NCBI GenBank assembly: GCA_017549085.1
Contig: JAFYVO010000183.1
Span: 1-7,643 of the forward strand
Origin: Thermoguttaceae bacterium
Lineage (GTDB): Bacteria; Planctomycetota; Planctomycetia; Pirellulales; Thermoguttaceae
Length of the DNA stretch: 7,643 bases
Reading direction: 5' to 3'
The notes beneath the pieces were generated by a model that was not told the origin of the DNA, did not search any database, and saw only the letters and a program-made list of their open reading frames with translations. The position numbers and the translations under genes were made by a program. Positions within the stretch are counted from its first letter, which is position 1. Each line of letters begins with the position of its first letter. This document shows positions 7,401 through 7,643 of the stretch, piece by piece.

Positions 7401-7614
7401 CTACTCGGCGGAACCGAGTCTTGCGGCGTCGAGCGCGGTTCTCGAGTCGGACGTCGAAACCGCCGAAGGCGTTTACACGCTCGCGAATCCGACGGAAGTC
7501 GTCGCCGTTCCGAAGGCGGCGCGAACCGCCGTCGACGCCGCGTTGGTCGCCGAAGCGTTGGCCGCTGAATTCGACGACGAAGAAGAAATCGCCGCGAGGC
7601 GGATTTATATTTGA
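4414..7614 (+). CDS. Exported FG-GAP/VCBS propeller protein with LEPR-XLL-like tag, cohesin-like domain and type I dockerin
   Basis: This complete frame of 1066 residues runs from ATG 4414 to TGA 7612-7614. The N-terminus is basic, without a hydrophobic Sec core, and carries LENRELLNAD (residues 29-38), a variant of the planctomycete LEPR-XLL motif. Residues about 60-760 hold about 13 repeat units spaced mostly 48-68 residues apart. The best, with DxNxDG-type loops, start at D73, D410, D458, D624 and D680; others are degenerate. This matches FG-GAP/VCBS beta-propellers, which usually serve extracellular binding or adhesion. Residues about 766-910 form a beta-rich, cohesin-like region (SAALKFNPEYFTLVGVE). 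The type I dockerin follows, with intact calcium loops at residues 929-940 (DANDDGSVGAND) and 966-977 (DFNADGKIVGSD). A tail of about 80 residues ends in EFDDEEEIAARRIYI. No catalytic domain was seen. Export and surface binding are inferred; the ligand is unknown. Confidence 0.88.
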   Translation: MKKDLFQRIFERKISSSRPSARRLSLEALENRELLNADWGGFAPEKTTEFEATASEYSIDLSERAPNFCELSDLNADGVDELLTINYSEKTLDVYANDKTGAYVLKKSIAIAELIDANDSPVVFGDVVGSDGINDLVVVSQTTTGAKLALTATVYQGSADYTFTKKSTTALDVSAFPSSGLAFLSLDVALRETASGADLLVQGATLSMGSGGASPRQTLIYSGVGENNFGKSATSLNLSGSSTTDDPILTGVATIGGKECVVSIDRGSSQSNALVLTDLSATTPKKYVADLSSLGSVVVEWVVEKDGVLIVGGTIGKNSSVITLNDFAFADGSVKFTSNVVACDGLTLNASSVAAIGNMGGMVATPELLVANGSSYVVFQGETSRTYGLEFKQTAVVSTTPSYHSVYVGDVDGDGKTETLLVGATQITVADAEEDGSVTNAKTVATFGQTAKKAVFGDFNGDGLIDVAAYYQAEGSDFTVGTNLQIFQQISDGTFAPVASRAVSAFVDFTVGSFSQAGVDEIAVLSQTTSGAQYVEMLRLTVSAGATTLNSSRSYRLGSLGATSLTVGSIYGGELDDIVAVNSAKNSISVLKNTGSTFNATTLSSGTGLVASGDYKPTAAAIGDINGDGLNDVVVLNSASGSNRAHIAYYLQTAAGLSAVETISSPYISGVAPTGLALADLNGDGKLDVATVQNTTAGKSNVFGFLNNGTASIFDAGKSLGATATGGALTVGRFNNDASLDLILAQGKKVGVFLNTEGGETSGGSVKFVCQSASAAPGANLAAALATERTWLDEWSNFYIDVWATTDGAGVVTTASAALKFNPEYFTLVGVENATGFNASISVANGVATVSATGKAASDGWALVARVRFSPKVNAVGVYEGGIAIPQDGVIKSVSADFSAVAASQSVNGSAVATVAAPTDLVVYPVAADANDDGSVGANDLTNFVLSYGAEVAYLPNNLTFCGVFDFNADGKIVGSDLTEFVLAYGSKANGVSDSFYSAEPSLAASSAVLESDVETAEGVYTLANPTEVVAVPKAARTAVDAALVAEALAAEFDDEEEIAARRIYI
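4498..4527 (+). other. LEPR-XLL-like N-terminal motif (LENRELLNAD)
   Basis: Residues 29-38 follow an Arg/Ser-rich leader (RPSARRLSLEA). The pattern fits the LEPRxLLSAD-like motif found near the N-terminus of many large planctomycete surface proteins, with N in place of P and N in place of S. The motif is thought to relate to export or anchoring, but its mechanism is not established to my knowledge. It is the main clue to the phylum. Confidence 0.7.
7198..7344 (+). other. Type I dockerin module with two EF-hand-like calcium loops
   Basis: The loop DANDDGSVGAND (7198-7233) and the loop DFNADGKIVGSD (7309-7344) each keep the Asp/Asn ligands at positions 1, 3, 5 and 12 and the Gly at position 6. 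Each is followed by a similar helix (LTNFVLSYG and LTEFVLAYG), so the module is a clear internal duplication as in type I dockerins. The loops start 37 residues apart. Dockerins bind cohesins with calcium; in planctomycetes they occur outside known cellulosomes. Confidence 0.85.
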
Positions 7615-7643
7615 TTGACTTCAAGAAGAATCCATTCAAGAGC

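Noticed and set aside
7620..7641. Two copies of ttcaaga near the right edge
   Set aside because: Seven-base copies 15 bases apart in a 29-base stretch cut by the window edge are too little to interpret.

Overview
The window suggests a planctomycete (Planctomycetota), possibly a gut-type relative of the Pirellulales/Thermoguttaceae. The evidence is the N-terminal LENRELLNAD tag on the second gene, a variant of the LEPR-XLL motif typical of planctomycete exported proteins, together with an FG-GAP propeller and dockerin architecture on a large secreted protein. Base use also fits: GC-rich coding sequence dominated by GCG, GAC, GAA, TCG and CGC codons. The phylum is a fairly safe inference; the family is a guess.

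Layout: (1) Positions 1-3896, plus strand, hold the 3' part of a very large YhaN-type SMC/Rad50-like ATPase. Its P-loop half lies upstream of the window. The visible part has the end of the N-terminal ATPase lobe, a long coiled coil, a two-helix membrane hairpin, a second coiled coil, the C-terminal ATPase lobe (signature, Walker B, H-loop) and an unusual disordered tail of about 330 residues that ends in 101 residues of which about 64 are Asp or Glu. (2) Positions 3897-4413 are a 517-base non-coding gap. It begins with a 17-pair stem-loop just after the stop codon, followed by an AT-rich stretch with an inverted repeat and a weak promoter candidate, then a possible 300-base structured leader with competing hairpins, and a short Shine-Dalgarno sequence. 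(3) Positions 4414-7614, plus strand, hold a complete 1066-residue exported protein: LEPR-XLL-like tag, about 13 FG-GAP/VCBS-like units, a cohesin-like beta domain, a type I dockerin with two intact calcium loops, and a charged C-terminal tail. The last 29 bases show nothing recognisable.

The two genes point the same way, but the gap, the hairpin and the different cell compartments (cytoplasm/inner membrane versus exported) argue for separate transcription units with no obvious shared pathway. No mobile element, CRISPR array, tRNA or rRNA was seen. No convincing new multi-gene system is present. The most unusual items are the acidic tail on the ATPase, the possible cohesin plus dockerin pair in one polypeptide, and the structured intergenic region.
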